In this document: positions 8,487 through 17,578 of the stretch, in pieces
Layout: each line of letters begins with the position of its first letter
Numbering within the stretch: position 1 is the stretch's first letter
NCBI RefSeq assembly: GCF_023806625.1
Contig: NZ_JAMTDX010000056.1
Span: forward strand, 58,501-122,500
Direction: 5' to 3'
DNA length: 64,000 nt
Source of the DNA: Accumulibacter sp.
Lineage (GTDB): Bacteria > Pseudomonadota > Gammaproteobacteria > Burkholderiales > Rhodocyclaceae
Position numbers and translations under genes: made by a program
Notes under the pieces: generated by a model
Told to the model about the DNA's origin: nothing
Seen by the model: only the letters and a program-made list of their open reading frames with translations
The model's database searches: none

Positions 8487-11177
8487 ATGCTCGAACATCA
8501 CTACCTGACCACGCTCTTCGAACCGAAGTCGGTCGCCGTCATCGGAGCCTCCGACCGCGAGAATTCGGTCGGCAACGTTCTCTTCCGGAACCTTCTCGAG
8601 TCGGGATACAAGGGGCGCCTCTACCCGATCAACTCCGCGCACGAGACGATCCAGGGCGTGCAGGCTTACAAGTCGATCGAAGAGATCAGCGCCCGCGTCG
8701 AGATGGCGGTGATCGTCACGCGCCCGCAAACGGTGCCCAAGATCATCGAGCAGTGCGGCCGCAGCGGGGTCAGGAACGTGATCGTGATCACCTCGGGCTT
8801 CGCCGAGGCCGGCCACTCGGGGGCCGCTCTCGAGCGCAAGATGATGGAGATCGCGCGCAGTTACGGCGTTCGCGTGCTCGGGCCGAACTGCCTCGGCATC
8901 ATCCGTTCGAACCTCGGCCTCAACGCGACCTTTGCGCGGGTTCGCGCCAACGTCGGGCACCTCGCGCTGGTCTCGCAGTCGGGAGCGATCTGTTCGGCAG
9001 TCCTCGACTGGGCGACGAGCAACCGGATCGGCTTTTCGAGCGTGATCTCGCTCGGCGGGACGGCCGACGTCGATTTCGGCGAGATCCTCGACTACCTGAT
9101 CTACGACAACCTCACCCACTACATCCTGCTCTACGTCGAAGGCATCCGGGACTCACGGCGCTTCATGAGCGCGCTGCGTTCGGCGGCGCGGATCAAGCCG
9201 ATCGTCCTGCTCAAGGCCGGCCGTCACGCCGGCGGGCTCGCCGCCGTGGAAACGCATTCGGGGATGGCCGCCGGGTCGGACGTCGTTTTCGAAGCAGCGA
9301 TCCGCCGCGCCGGCGTGGTCCGGGTCAAGAACATCGGGCAGCTGTTCTACGCGGCCAAGGCCCTCGCCTCGAAGTTCCGGCCGCAGGGCAAGCGCCTGGC
9401 GATCATCACCAACGGCGGCGGACCCGGGGCGATGGCCGCGGACCGTGCCGGCGACCTCGAAATCCCGCTGGCCGATCTGTCGATGGCCACGATCCAGGCA
9501 CTCAACGCCGCCTTGCCGCCAACCTGGTCGCAGCGCAACCCGGTGGACATCGAAGGCGACGCGACGCCGAAGCGCTACCACGACGCGATCCTGGCGGTCG
9601 CCCAGGACGACACGGTCGACGGCATTCTGGTGATGCTCTCGCCGCAGGCGATGACCCAGCCGATCGAGGTGGCCAAGGCGGTGATCGAGGTCGACCTGCT
9701 GACCGACAAGCCGATCCTCACCTGCTGGATGGGCGAAGAACAGGTCCATGACGCGCGGGGCATGCTCGAGGAGGCCGGCATCCCGTCGTTCCGCATGCCT
9801 GAAACGGCGGTCGAGCTCTACTACCACATCTCGACCTACTACTGGAACCAGAAGCTGCTGCTGCAGACCCCTGCGCCGTCGTCGAAACACTCGCGACCGG
9901 AAACCGAAGGCGCCCGGATGCTGATCGACGCAGTGCTCCACGAGCGCCGCAAGCTGCTCTCGGAGATGGAGTCGAAGGCGATCCTGCGCGCCTTCCGGAT
10001 CCCCGTCGCCCAGACGATGGTCGCGCACACGCCGACCGAGGCGCTGCTGCTCGCCGAGCAGATCGGCTTTCCGATCGCCATGAAGATCGACTCGCCGGAC
10101 ATCGTCCACAAGAGCGAGGTCGGCGGCGTCCGGCTGAACATCAGCAACGCCCCGGCAGCGCGCAACGCCTACCACGACATCATCGAGACGGTGAAGAAGC
10201 GCCATCCGGCGGTGCGCATCAACGGCCTGTCGATCGAGCCCTATCTCGCCCGGCCGAACGGCCGCGAGCTGATGCTCGGCGTCTCGCGCGATCCGATCTT
10301 CGGCCCGATCATCACTTTCGGTGCCGGTGGAACCGAGGTCGAGGTGTTCAGTGACCGGGCCGTGGCGCTGCCACCGCTGAACCGCTTCCTGGCGCGTGAC
10401 CTGATCCGCTCGACACGCGCGTTCAAGCTGCTCGGCGAGTTCCGCAACATGCCGCCGGTGAATATGGAGGCGCTCGAGGACGTGCTGCTGCACGTCTCGC
10501 AGATGATCTGCGAACTGCCCTCGCTGCAGGAACTCGACCTCAACCCGCTGATCGTCGACGAGACCGGGGCGATTGCCGCCGATGCGCGGATCGTCATCGA
10601 CTACGCCGCGTCGTCGGGCGATCGTTACTCGCACATGGCCATCCACCCGTACCCGGTGCACCTGATCCAGGACTGGGAACTTCCGGATGGCCGGACGGTG
10701 ACGATCCGCCCGATCCGCCCCGAAGACGCGGAACGCGAGCAGCAGTTCGTCGTCGGCCTGTCCGACGAGAGCAAGTACTACCGCTTCATGGACACGATCC
10801 GCGAGCTGACCCAGACGATGCTCGTCCGCTTCACCCAGATCGACTACGACCGGGAGATGGCGCTGGTCGCGACGATCCTCGACCCCGACGGCAAGGACGT
10901 GCAGATCGGCGTCTCACGCTACGTCACCAACCCCGACGGCGAATCGGTCGAGTTCGCGCTGGCCGTCGCCGACGAGTGGCAGAGGCACGGTGTCGGCCGC
11001 AAGCTGATGAGCGCGCTGATCGACTGCGCGCGCACCAAGGGCTACCGGGCGATCGTCGGCGACGTCCTGTCGATGAACACCAAGATGTTCAACCTGATGA
11101 CCAAGCTCGGCTTCACGATCCACCCGCACCCCGACGATCCGGCGGTCAAGCGGGTGATCAAGCCGCTGAACGCCTAG
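8487..11177 (+). CDS. NDP-forming acyl-CoA synthetase / GNAT fusion (Pat-like protein acetyltransferase)
   Basis: A protein of about 896 residues. It begins with a CoA-binding Rossmann domain (EPKSVAVIGASDR) and a succinyl-CoA-ligase-like domain, continues with an ATP-grasp domain (FPIAMKIDSPDIVHKSEVGGV), and ends with a GNAT acetyltransferase domain from about residue 735 (FALAVADEWQRHGVGRKLM is the acetyl-CoA loop). This order is that of Pat/PatZ, which acetylates lysines, for example of acetyl-CoA synthetase. A His is present in ETHSGMAAG near the place of the ligase phospho-His; I cannot tell whether it is catalytic. A GTG at 8475 is an alternative start; the ATG fits the family N-terminus (HHYLTTLFEPKSVAVIGAS). 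Confidence 0.88.
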   Translation: MLEHHYLTTLFEPKSVAVIGASDRENSVGNVLFRNLLESGYKGRLYPINSAHETIQGVQAYKSIEEISARVEMAVIVTRPQTVPKIIEQCGRSGVRNVIVITSGFAEAGHSGAALERKMMEIARSYGVRVLGPNCLGIIRSNLGLNATFARVRANVGHLALVSQSGAICSAVLDWATSNRIGFSSVISLGGTADVDFGEILDYLIYDNLTHYILLYVEGIRDSRRFMSALRSAARIKPIVLLKAGRHAGGLAAVETHSGMAAGSDVVFEAAIRRAGVVRVKNIGQLFYAAKALASKFRPQGKRLAIITNGGGPGAMAADRAGDLEIPLADLSMATIQALNAALPPTWSQRNPVDIEGDATPKRYHDAILAVAQDDTVDGILVMLSPQAMTQPIEVAKAVIEVDLLTDKPILTCWMGEEQVHDARGMLEEAGIPSFRMPETAVELYYHISTYYWNQKLLLQTPAPSSKHSRPETEGARMLIDAVLHERRKLLSEMESKAILRAFRIPVAQTMVAHTPTEALLLAEQIGFPIAMKIDSPDIVHKSEVGGVRLNISNAPAARNAYHDIIETVKKRHPAVRINGLSIEPYLARPNGRELMLGVSRDPIFGPIITFGAGGTEVEVFSDRAVALPPLNRFLARDLIRSTRAFKLLGEFRNMPPVNMEALEDVLLHVSQMICELPSLQELDLNPLIVDETGAIAADARIVIDYAASSGDRYSHMAIHPYPVHLIQDWELPDGRTVTIRPIRPEDAEREQQFVVGLSDESKYYRFMDTIRELTQTMLVRFTQIDYDREMALVATILDPDGKDVQIGVSRYVTNPDGESVEFALAVADEWQRHGVGRKLMSALIDCARTKGYRAIVGDVLSMNTKMFNLMTKLGFTIHPHPDDPAVKRVIKPLNA

Positions 11178-11222
11178 CCCGCGCGCGGATCGACGCTGCG
11201 CCGCCGGCCAGCCGGCCGGCGG

Positions 11223-11420
11223 CTAGCGCTGCTCGAAATTGACGTCGTACGGGTACGGGAGCTGCGCTTCGCCGGCTTCCCGACGGGCCTTCAGTTCGCC
11301 CGGATCGAGCTTCCTGTCCCACCAGATCGCCCGCCCCCGGCGCTGGTCCTCGACCCACTCGGGGTGCTGCGCGAGCATCTCGCGCATGAACTTGGTGTGC
11401 TCGGATTCGTACAAGGCCAT
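11223..11420 (-). CDS. DUF3460 family protein
   Basis: A 65-residue protein starting MALYESEHTKFMREML, the hallmark of DUF3460, a small family I know mainly from betaproteobacteria and without assigned function. It is soluble, charged and Trp-rich (RAIWWDRKLDPGELK). ATG 11420 is chosen over an ATG five codons upstream because homology begins there and GGAG precedes it. A TATAAT box 52 bases upstream on the same strand suggests its own promoter, so it need not belong to the accessory operon ending at 11766. Confidence 0.85.
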   Translation of the reverse strand: MALYESEHTKFMREMLAQHPEWVEDQRRGRAIWWDRKLDPGELKARREAGEAQLPYPYDVNFEQR

Positions 11421-11765
11421 CTCGCCTGCTCCCATGAGAACGTCTACACTGCCGGAAAATCCCAGGCGGTGATTATACGCCGGCGGTCGGACGGGATCCC
11501 CGGCGGCGACGGATGGCAGGCGTCTTCGCGCGGCAACGGCGCCGGCGCCCCGTGCTGCGCCTCGATGTACCGAGGGTCGTGGTCGCCTGCGAGGCTCCGC
11601 AGACCGCCAGAGCCTGCCCGAATGTGGACGTCCGCTGGTCCCGACGCATGCTGCGCGGTTCGCCCGCGGCGAGTGGCTTCGATGCGCCGCAGACGCTGCC
11701 AGGCCGTCAGGTCGATCCTCCGCACCCCCGCCGGTCGCTCGCCAGCCCGGCGTCGCGCCCAGCGA
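11421..11765. other. Intergenic stretch with a TATAAT box
   Basis: These 345 bases carry no gene I recognise. On the minus strand TATAAT (11477-11472) lies 52 bases before the DUF3460 start and is a plausible -10 box, with no good -35. The rest is GC-rich and separates the end of the DGR-linked operon from housekeeping genes. Confidence 0.45.
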
Positions 11766-13358
11766 TCAGAGATCGACCAGCCGCGCGCGCCGGCTCGAGA
11801 GGCCGTCCTGCTCGCCAGCCGCCTCGTCGCTCTCGGTGGCCGCAGCCATCCGGCAGTTGGTCGCCGCCCACTGGCGCAGCGTCTCCATCTGGCGCGCCCG
11901 CGAACGCGACAGCGGGATGATTTCCCGCGCCGCGTTCAGCAGATGCTCGGTCTTCAGCGTCCTGTCCTTCTCGTCGTACGCCTCGAAAAGCGCATTGATC
12001 ACCACCTCTTCGAGTTCGGCGCCGCTGAAGCCCTCGGTTGCGCGCGCCACCGCGGCGATGTCGTAGTCGGTCGGCGACCGCTGCCGGCGGGCCAGGTGGA
12101 TCATCAGGATCTCGGCGCGATTGCGGGTCGTCGGCAGGTCGACGAAGAAGATCTCGTCGAGCCGACCCTTGCGCAGCAGCTCCGGCGGCAACTGCGAAAT
12201 GTCGTTCGCCGTCGCCACGACGAACACCGGCTGTGTCTTCTCCTCCATCCAGGTCAGCAGCGTCCCGAAGACGCGCGTCGCGACGCCGCTGTCGCCGCTG
12301 CCGCCGATTCCTGCCAGCCCCTTCTCGAGTTCGTCGATCCACAGGACGCAGGGCGCGACTCCCTCGGCGACCGACAACGCCTTGCGCATGCGCTCCTCGG
12401 ATTCGCCGACCAGCCCGGCAAACACGCGTCCGAGGTCGAACTTGAGCAAGGGTTTCTGCCACTCGGCGGCCACCGCCTTCGCGCACAGGCTCTTGCCGCA
12501 GCCGGGAACTCCGACGAGCATCACGCCGCGCGGATTGGGCAGCCCGAAATCGCGCGCCCTCTGCGAAAAACCCTCGTTGCGCTGGCGCAGCCAGGTCTTC
12601 AGCTGTCCCAGACCGCCGATGCCGCTGAAGTTGTCCACCGCCGCCGTGTATTCGAGGATCCCGGACTTGCGGATGATCTGCTCCTTCTCGTCGAGGATCG
12701 AGCGGACATCGCGCCCGGACAGTCCCTGCCTGCTGACGATCGCCTTGGCCAGCGCGTTCTCCGCCTCCGAACGCGTCAGGCCCTGGCAGGCCTTGACGAT
12801 CGCGTCGATCGCGTCCTCGTCGAGGTCGACGGTCACCGTCGGATTGCTCTTCACCTGCTCGACGAGCCGATCGAGCACCTGCCGGTATTCGTTCTCGGCG
12901 GGCAGGGGCAGATCGACGACCGTGACGTCCTTCTGCAGTTCGGGCGGGATCTGCAGCACCGGCGACAGCCAGAGCAGCGTCCGCGGCGACCCCTTCAGTT
13001 CGGGAACCAGGTCGCGCAACTGGCGGATCAGCAGCGCCGCGTTCGGCGCGCTGTCGCGCAGGTAGGGGTGGAAATCCTTGAACAGGAACAGCGCCCCCTC
13101 CGGGTACGCGGCGACGAAAGCCAGCGCCTGTTCCGGCCGGCGCGTATCGTCCTTGCCCGCCGGACGACCGCCGAGGTCGACGAAGCCGCGCGACACCGAC
13201 CAGACGAACAGCTTCCGCGGGCGCTTCGACATCTCCTTCCCGCGGAGCAGTTCGTCGATCAGTTCGAGCGCGCGGTCCTCCTCGCTGGAAATGATCGTCA
13301 CGATCGGGTAACCGGCACGAACATAGGTGCCGAGATCCCTGACGAAAGACTTGCTCAT
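11766..13358 (-). CDS. Ycf46-like AAA ATPase, copy 1
   Basis: A 530-residue AAA+ ATPase. Residues 1 to about 240 are a divergent N-terminal half ([34 protein letters not shown]) that looks like a degenerate nucleotide-binding fold. The AAA module follows: Walker [13 protein letters not shown] near residue 285, Walker [13 protein letters not shown], sensor 1 [20 protein letters not shown], and a C-terminal lid with [19 protein letters not shown]. This is the layout of Ycf46-type proteins of cyanobacteria and plastids. It is preceded at 38 bases by a DUF2997 gene and belongs with two paralogues at 15136 and 17832. Its role is probably remodelling of protein complexes; the substrate is unknown. 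Confidence 0.88.
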   Translation of the reverse strand: MSKSFVRDLGTYVRAGYPIVTIISSEEDRALELIDELLRGKEMSKRPRKLFVWSVSRGFVDLGGRPAGKDDTRRPEQALAFVAAYPEGALFLFKDFHPYLRDSAPNAALLIRQLRDLVPELKGSPRTLLWLSPVLQIPPELQKDVTVVDLPLPAENEYRQVLDRLVEQVKSNPTVTVDLDEDAIDAIVKACQGLTRSEAENALAKAIVSRQGLSGRDVRSILDEKEQIIRKSGILEYTAAVDNFSGIGGLGQLKTWLRQRNEGFSQRARDFGLPNPRGVMLVGVPGCGKSLCAKAVAAEWQKPLLKFDLGRVFAGLVGESEERMRKALSVAEGVAPCVLWIDELEKGLAGIGGSGDSGVATRVFGTLLTWMEEKTQPVFVVATANDISQLPPELLRKGRLDEIFFVDLPTTRNRAEILMIHLARRQRSPTDYDIAAVARATEGFSGAELEEVVINALFEAYDEKDRTLKTEHLLNAAREIIPLSRSRARQMETLRQWAATNCRMAAATESDEAAGEQDGLSSRRARLVDL

Positions 13359-13395
13359 CGGCTACTCCCCGGCGCGGCACGCGCCGCTCGACAGT

Positions 13396-13608
13396 CTACA
13401 GGCCGCGTTCTTCCAGCTGCTCGCGGGTCTCGACCGCGAGCGTGTCGACGCTGTGGTAATCGGCGGTCAGTTGGCGCTCGGCGACCGTCCCGAGCGCGTT
13501 CTCGACCGCGCGCGTGAAGGCCAGGCAGTTATCGCCCTCGCCGCCCTCGACGCTGATGCGCGTCTGGCCGTCGCGGCCGATACGGATCTTCATTTTCTTG
13601 ATGGTCAT
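13396..13608 (-). CDS. DUF2997 family protein
   Basis: A 70-residue protein beginning MTIKKMKIRIGRDGQTRISV and continuing EGGEGDNCLAFTRAVENALG, the pattern of DUF2997. ATG 13608 is chosen because GGAG stands just upstream; the longer open frame to 13773 runs into repeat sequence. In cyanobacteria and some other bacteria DUF2997 genes neighbour DUF1257 (Ycf35-like) and Ycf46-like ATPase genes. The same trio occurs here, split by a variable-protein gene. Function unknown; the conserved Cys in DNCLAFT is worth noting. Confidence 0.85.
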   Translation of the reverse strand: MTIKKMKIRIGRDGQTRISVEGGEGDNCLAFTRAVENALGTVAERQLTADYHSVDTLAVETREQLEERGL

Positions 13609-13639
13609 CGGAATCTCCTGGATCAGTCGAATGGATGAG

Positions 13640-13814
13640 GGGGAGCGGCGCCATGCGCAAGTTCCCGCGTGCGCGTACGGCCTCGCTCGCCTCGCCTGCC
13701 GGCGGGCGGCGCGCCGACGCGCACGCGGCTCCCATCCCGCTCGCTGGCCCCACCCAACCGCACTCCAACCCACGCGCCGCTCTCCCCTGCCGGGGCGGAG
13801 CGGACGCGAATGCT
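13640..13814. repeat. 3' flank repeat, copy A
   Basis: About 170 bases downstream of variable protein 1 match 25640-25805, downstream of variable protein 3, with only scattered differences (for example the shared stretch around gcgcaagttcccgcgtgcgc). Both copies lead into a GC-rich hairpin and then a variable repeat. This shows that gene end and flank were duplicated or converted together. Confidence 0.85.
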
Positions 13815-13839
13815 CCCCTCTCCCCTTGCGGGAGAGGGG
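13815..13839. repeat. REP-like hairpin downstream of VR1
   Basis: cccctctccc (13815-13824) and gggagagggg (13830-13839) form a perfect 10-bp stem with a 5-base loop, GCAAG on the coding strand. It lies 41 bases beyond the 3' end of VR1. Similar hairpins stand at 20609, 24952, 25808 and 25845. Confidence 0.75.
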
Positions 13840-13867
13840 AAGGGGGAGAGGGGGCGGAAGGCAAGGG

Positions 13868-14653
13868 TCACGAAGCCATCCTCACGAGACGCAAACCCTG
13901 GTTGTCGTTGCGGTCGCCGGGGTCGAGCCTGCGGTTCGCCGCCCGGAAGCCGCCCGGGCCGCCGCCCCCCCAGCCGCCGCCGCGGAGCACCCGGACCGAG
14001 CCCCCCGCCGGCCCACCCGGGTCCTTCCGCGGTGACCCGCCGTAGTATTTCTCGTCGTACCAGTCCGCACACCATTCCGACACGTTCCCGCTCTGGTTGT
14101 ACGTACCGTAGCCCGACACCCCGCGCGGGTAACCCTGCACGGCGCTCGTCGTCTCGCTGCCCCTGTTCTTGTCGTTCCGGCATCGGCTCTCGTCCCATTC
14201 GTTCCCCCACGGATACGCCAGGCCCAGCGGGCCCCGGCACGCCTTCTCCCATTGCGCCTCGCTCGCCAGACCACACCCCGCCCAATTCGCGTAGGCGACC
14301 GCGTCGTCCCAACTGACGCAGACCACCGGGTGATCCGCCCTCTCCGCCGGGAAACGCCCGGCTTTCCACTCCGGTTCTCCGTAGTCAGCGTGCTCCGGCG
14401 GCCGGTGCCCCGTCGCCTGCACGAACTTCAGATACTGCGCGTTCGTCACCGCATACACCCCGATCCAGTAACCCGACAGCTCGACCCAGTGCCGCGGACG
14501 TTCGTTATCGAATCCCTCGCCTGCCGCCGAGCCCATCTCGAATTCGCCGCCCGGGACATACACCAGCACACTGCCGTCCCGGGCGTTCACGACGATCCGG
14601 TTGCGCACCGGCTCGAGCAGCAGCCTTTCCCAACGCTCCGGCATTCGGCCCAT
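13868..14653 (-). CDS. DGR variable protein 1, FGE-sulfatase/C-type-lectin fold
   Basis: A 261-residue protein of the formylglycine-generating-enzyme-like fold (C-type lectin type), the usual DGR target. Constant parts: NARDGSVLVYVPGGEFEMGS, the Trp/Gly core YWIGVYAVTNAQYLKF, CVSWDDAVAYANWAGC, and YPRGVSGYGTYNQSGNVSEW. The last 45 residues are the variable repeat, with RVLRGGGWGGGGPGGFRAAN and ending GLRLVRMAS. It lacks the catalytic Cys pair of true FGEs, so it is a ligand-binding rather than a modifying protein. AGGAGG five bases before ATG 14653 fixes the start. It sits between DUF1257 (18 bases upstream) and DUF2997. Confidence 0.9.
   Translation of the reverse strand: MGRMPERWERLLLEPVRNRIVVNARDGSVLVYVPGGEFEMGSAAGEGFDNERPRHWVELSGYWIGVYAVTNAQYLKFVQATGHRPPEHADYGEPEWKAGRFPAERADHPVVCVSWDDAVAYANWAGCGLASEAQWEKACRGPLGLAYPWGNEWDESRCRNDKNRGSETTSAVQGYPRGVSGYGTYNQSGNVSEWCADWYDEKYYGGSPRKDPGGPAGGSVRVLRGGGWGGGGPGGFRAANRRLDPGDRNDNQGLRLVRMAS
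13881..14004 (-). repeat. Variable repeat VR1 (DGR)
   Basis: This 124-base segment aligns with the TR at 26891-27017 with 16 substitutions, all at template adenines (T on the plus strand), plus deletion of one AAC codon. The last codons before the shared 18-base end (DRNDNQGLRLV in protein) keep most template adenines, so the most recent transfer left that end nearly unmutated or it is protected. Confidence 0.93.
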
Positions 14654-14670
14654 ATCGCCCTCCTCGCTCG

Positions 14671-15066
14671 TCAGAACCGCTCGCAGACCACCAGCTCGAT
14701 CTCGCCATTGTCGAGGACCCGCTCCTCCTCGATGATCAGCCCCTCCTGCAACACCTTGCGCTTCACCGCGAGGTGGGCGTAGGTCTGGTTGAGCTGCTGG
14801 GTGAAACTCTGCTCGCGGAGCGGCGTGTTGCCCTGCACGCCCCACCAGTCAGCGCAGACCGCGTAGCTCTCGTCGGCCTGGCGCTGGAAGCCGATGTCGT
14901 AGCGGCTGCCGGTGTCGACCACCACCTGGCCGTATTCGGTGTTGCCGGCGAAGCCACGAATCGGCACGCGCTCGCCGGACTGGAAGCGGTGATGCAACTG
15001 CCGCAGCGTGTCTTCGAGCAGCACGCGGTCGCGGATCACGGTCTGGACACGGGTGAAGTGCGACAT
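14671..15066 (-). CDS. DUF1257 (Ycf35-like) protein
   Basis: A 131-residue protein beginning MSHFTRVQTVIRDRVLLEDT, a start typical of DUF1257/Ycf35, with DIGFQRQADESYAVCADWWG in the middle and a C-terminus rich in Glu and Val. Ycf35 and Ycf46 are conserved in cyanobacteria and plastids with unknown function, and DUF1257, DUF2997 and Ycf46-like genes tend to occur together. Here it lies 70 bases after the kinase-AAA fusion and 18 bases before variable protein 1, so all are probably one transcript. GGGAGAACCAG upstream of ATG 15066 is a good ribosome site. Confidence 0.86.
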   Translation of the reverse strand: MSHFTRVQTVIRDRVLLEDTLRQLHHRFQSGERVPIRGFAGNTEYGQVVVDTGSRYDIGFQRQADESYAVCADWWGVQGNTPLREQSFTQQLNQTYAHLAVKRKVLQEGLIIEEERVLDNGEIELVVCERF

Positions 15067-15135
15067 GGTCTGGTTCTCCCTGGTTGTCGGTTGTTCGGCA
15101 TGGCATTCGGCAAGCGACTGCTCGCCTGCCGCATC

Positions 15136-17466
15136 CTATTCCGCCTGTGCCGCGCGCGCGTTGTCCCTCGCCCATTCGTTCAGATAGGCGATGTCGGCCT
15201 TGCGCGACTGCGACAAGGGCGGGCTCTCGCCGAGCGCGGCCTTCAGGTCGGCGTCGGTCAGCTCGCGGCAGTCTTCGGAAAAGGCGCGATAGAGGCCGGC
15301 GACGACCGCCGCCTCGATCTCGGCGCCGGAGTAACCGGCGCTCGCTCCTGCCAGCGCGGCGAGGTCGAAGCGCGCCGGGTCGCGGCCACGCTTCTTCAGG
15401 TGCAGGCCGAAGATGCCGGCGCGCTCGCGCTCGCCCGGCAGGCCGACGAAGAACACCTCGTCGAAGCGGCCCTTGCGCGTAAACTCGGGCGGCAGCCGCT
15501 GGATGTCGTTGGCCGTCGCGGTGACGAAGACCGGCGCCTGGCGGTCCTCGAGCCAGGTCAGGAAGGTGCCGAACAGCCGCCGTGCGACGCCACTGTCGCG
15601 CGCCTGGCCGAGACCGCCGAACGCCTTCTCGAGTTCGTCGATCCACAGCACGCAGGGGCTCACCGCCTCGGCGGTATGCAGCGCGCGGCGCAGCCGGCCT
15701 TCGGATTCGCCGACCAGCGAGCCATAGACCTTGCCCAGGTCGAGGCGCAGCAGCGGCACTTCCCAGTCGGCGGCGAGGGCCTTGGCGGACAGGCTCTTGC
15801 CGCAACCCGGCACGCCGACGAGGACGACACCGCGCGGCGGACGCAAGCCGAAGCGCCGGGCGCCCATTTCGAAGGCCTGACGGCGGCGGACGAACCAGCG
15901 CTTGAGGACCACGAGGCCGCCGACATCGGTCAGGCTCACGCCCGGGCGGCAGAATTCGAGCACCCCTTCCTTGCGCACCGTCTGCTCCTTCTCGGCGAGT
16001 ACGTCGCGCGCGCATTCGCCGTCGAAGACCCCGCGGCGCAACAGGCCGCGGCGCAGGACGCGTTCGGCCTCGCGCTCGCTCAGGCCGAGCAGCGAGCGCG
16101 CCAGCGTCTCCTTGAGCGGCGGGGCAGCCAGCGCCGCACCGGCCTCGAGCGCGACCTCGTCGACGATGCACTCCAGCTCCGCCGCTGCCGGCGGCGGGTA
16201 GAAGAGCATCGTCGTGTCGGCGATCAGCTCCTCGGGAACGCTCGCCGACGAGCCGACGAAGATCAGGCTCTTGCGCGAGCGCTTGACCGTCCACACCGCG
16301 TCGCGGATCAGGCGCACCGACACCGGCGTGAAGTGCCGGTGGATGTCGAGAAAGACGTAGATCGCCTCGGCCGGACCGCGGAAGACGTGCTCGAGCGCGA
16401 GCAGCGGGTCGCCGACCGTCTGCGTGGCGACGACGTGACCCTCGCGGTCGCGCAGCCCCTTCGTCGCGCTCCAGACGAAGAGGCCGATGTCCTTCTTCAC
16501 CGCCATCGCCTCGCGCACCCGCCGCAGCGAAGCGAGCACCCGATCCTCCTCGAAGGTCTGCAGCCAGATCAGCGGAAAATGCGCGCGCAGATGCACCTCG
16601 ATCAACCCCTCGACGTGATTCACCGTCGCTGCGTGGTGCTGCACGGCCTGCAGGTCGACGACGAATTCGGCGGCGCTCTGGTAGCGCTTGTCGGGGTCCT
16701 TCTCGAGCACTTTGGCCATCACCCGTGCCAGTCTTGGGTCGAAGGGCTCGGTGTCGAGTGGCGACAGGTCCGGCGGGTCGTAGAGGATCTGGCGCAGCAG
16801 GCTGCCCTCGTCGCGCGCCGGGAACGGCAGCGCGTTGGTCAGCAGCTGGTAGAGGGTGACGCCGAGACCCCAGAGGTCGGCGTTGAAGCCGGTCACCCCC
16901 TCGAACTGTTCGGGCGCCATGTAGGCCACCGAGCCGACGCGCGTCGCCGCCCGATACTGCGAATGCGCCATCAGCCGGGCGATGCCGAAGTCGAGGATCT
17001 TCACCGACCCGTCCGGCCGCCGGATCAGGTTCGCCGGCTTGATGTCGCGGTGGATCGCCAGCCCCTGATGCGCGTAGTCGAGCGCTTCGCCGACCTGGCG
17101 GACGATGTCCAGGGCCTCCTCCAGAGGCAGCGGCCCGCGCTCGGCGAGCAGGGCGTTGAGCGGCTGCCCGTCAACACGCTCGATGACCGCGAAGACCACC
17201 CCCTCGGCCTCGCCCAGACCGTATTCCTGGACGATCCCGGGGTGGCTGAGCGTGCGCACGACGCGCAGTTCGTTGGCCAGCAGCCCACGCGCCTCTTCGT
17301 CCTGCGCGTGCGGCACGCAGACGGCCACCGCTTCCGGCCAGCCGTTCGTCGCCGTGGCCAGATTGCGCGCCGCATAGACGGTCTTGAATCCGCCGCGGCC
17401 GAGCGCCCGCTCGATCAGGAAGTCGCCCAGCCGCTCGCCCGGGCGCAGGGTCCCGTCCGCTCTCAT
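15136..17466 (-). CDS. WNK-like Ser/Thr kinase fused to Ycf46-like AAA ATPase (copy 2)
   Basis: A 776-residue two-module protein. Residues 1 to about 275 are a Hanks-type kinase: glycine loop GRGGFKTVY (23-31), alpha-C Glu66, catalytic HRDIKPANL (Asp141), DFG (159-161) and APE-like MAPEQFEG. The beta-3 lysine is absent: VAVC puts Cys50 there, while Lys28 sits in the glycine loop. This is the WNK arrangement. Residues from about 300 on repeat the neighbouring ATPases: degenerate N-half (IWLQTFEEDRVLASLRR), Walker [13 protein letters not shown] (about 550), Walker [13 protein letters not shown], sensor TATANDIQRLPPEFTRKGR. ATG 17466 lies just before homology; an ATG at 17520 is possible. It probably links a signal to ATPase activity. 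Confidence 0.88.
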   Translation of the reverse strand: MRADGTLRPGERLGDFLIERALGRGGFKTVYAARNLATATNGWPEAVAVCVPHAQDEEARGLLANELRVVRTLSHPGIVQEYGLGEAEGVVFAVIERVDGQPLNALLAERGPLPLEEALDIVRQVGEALDYAHQGLAIHRDIKPANLIRRPDGSVKILDFGIARLMAHSQYRAATRVGSVAYMAPEQFEGVTGFNADLWGLGVTLYQLLTNALPFPARDEGSLLRQILYDPPDLSPLDTEPFDPRLARVMAKVLEKDPDKRYQSAAEFVVDLQAVQHHAATVNHVEGLIEVHLRAHFPLIWLQTFEEDRVLASLRRVREAMAVKKDIGLFVWSATKGLRDREGHVVATQTVGDPLLALEHVFRGPAEAIYVFLDIHRHFTPVSVRLIRDAVWTVKRSRKSLIFVGSSASVPEELIADTTMLFYPPPAAAELECIVDEVALEAGAALAAPPLKETLARSLLGLSEREAERVLRRGLLRRGVFDGECARDVLAEKEQTVRKEGVLEFCRPGVSLTDVGGLVVLKRWFVRRRQAFEMGARRFGLRPPRGVVLVGVPGCGKSLSAKALAADWEVPLLRLDLGKVYGSLVGESEGRLRRALHTAEAVSPCVLWIDELEKAFGGLGQARDSGVARRLFGTFLTWLEDRQAPVFVTATANDIQRLPPEFTRKGRFDEVFFVGLPGERERAGIFGLHLKKRGRDPARFDLAALAGASAGYSGAEIEAAVVAGLYRAFSEDCRELTDADLKAALGESPPLSQSRKADIAYLNEWARDNARAAQAE

Positions 17467-17578
17467 CGCCCGGCCACCGGCAGCGTGGCCGCAGTGCTGC
17501 GCGGCGCCAGGCCTGCCCATCGGCGCGGACGGCAGATCGCGCCTGCGCGGTCGCTGCTCCTCCGACTGCTGTCGCGCA

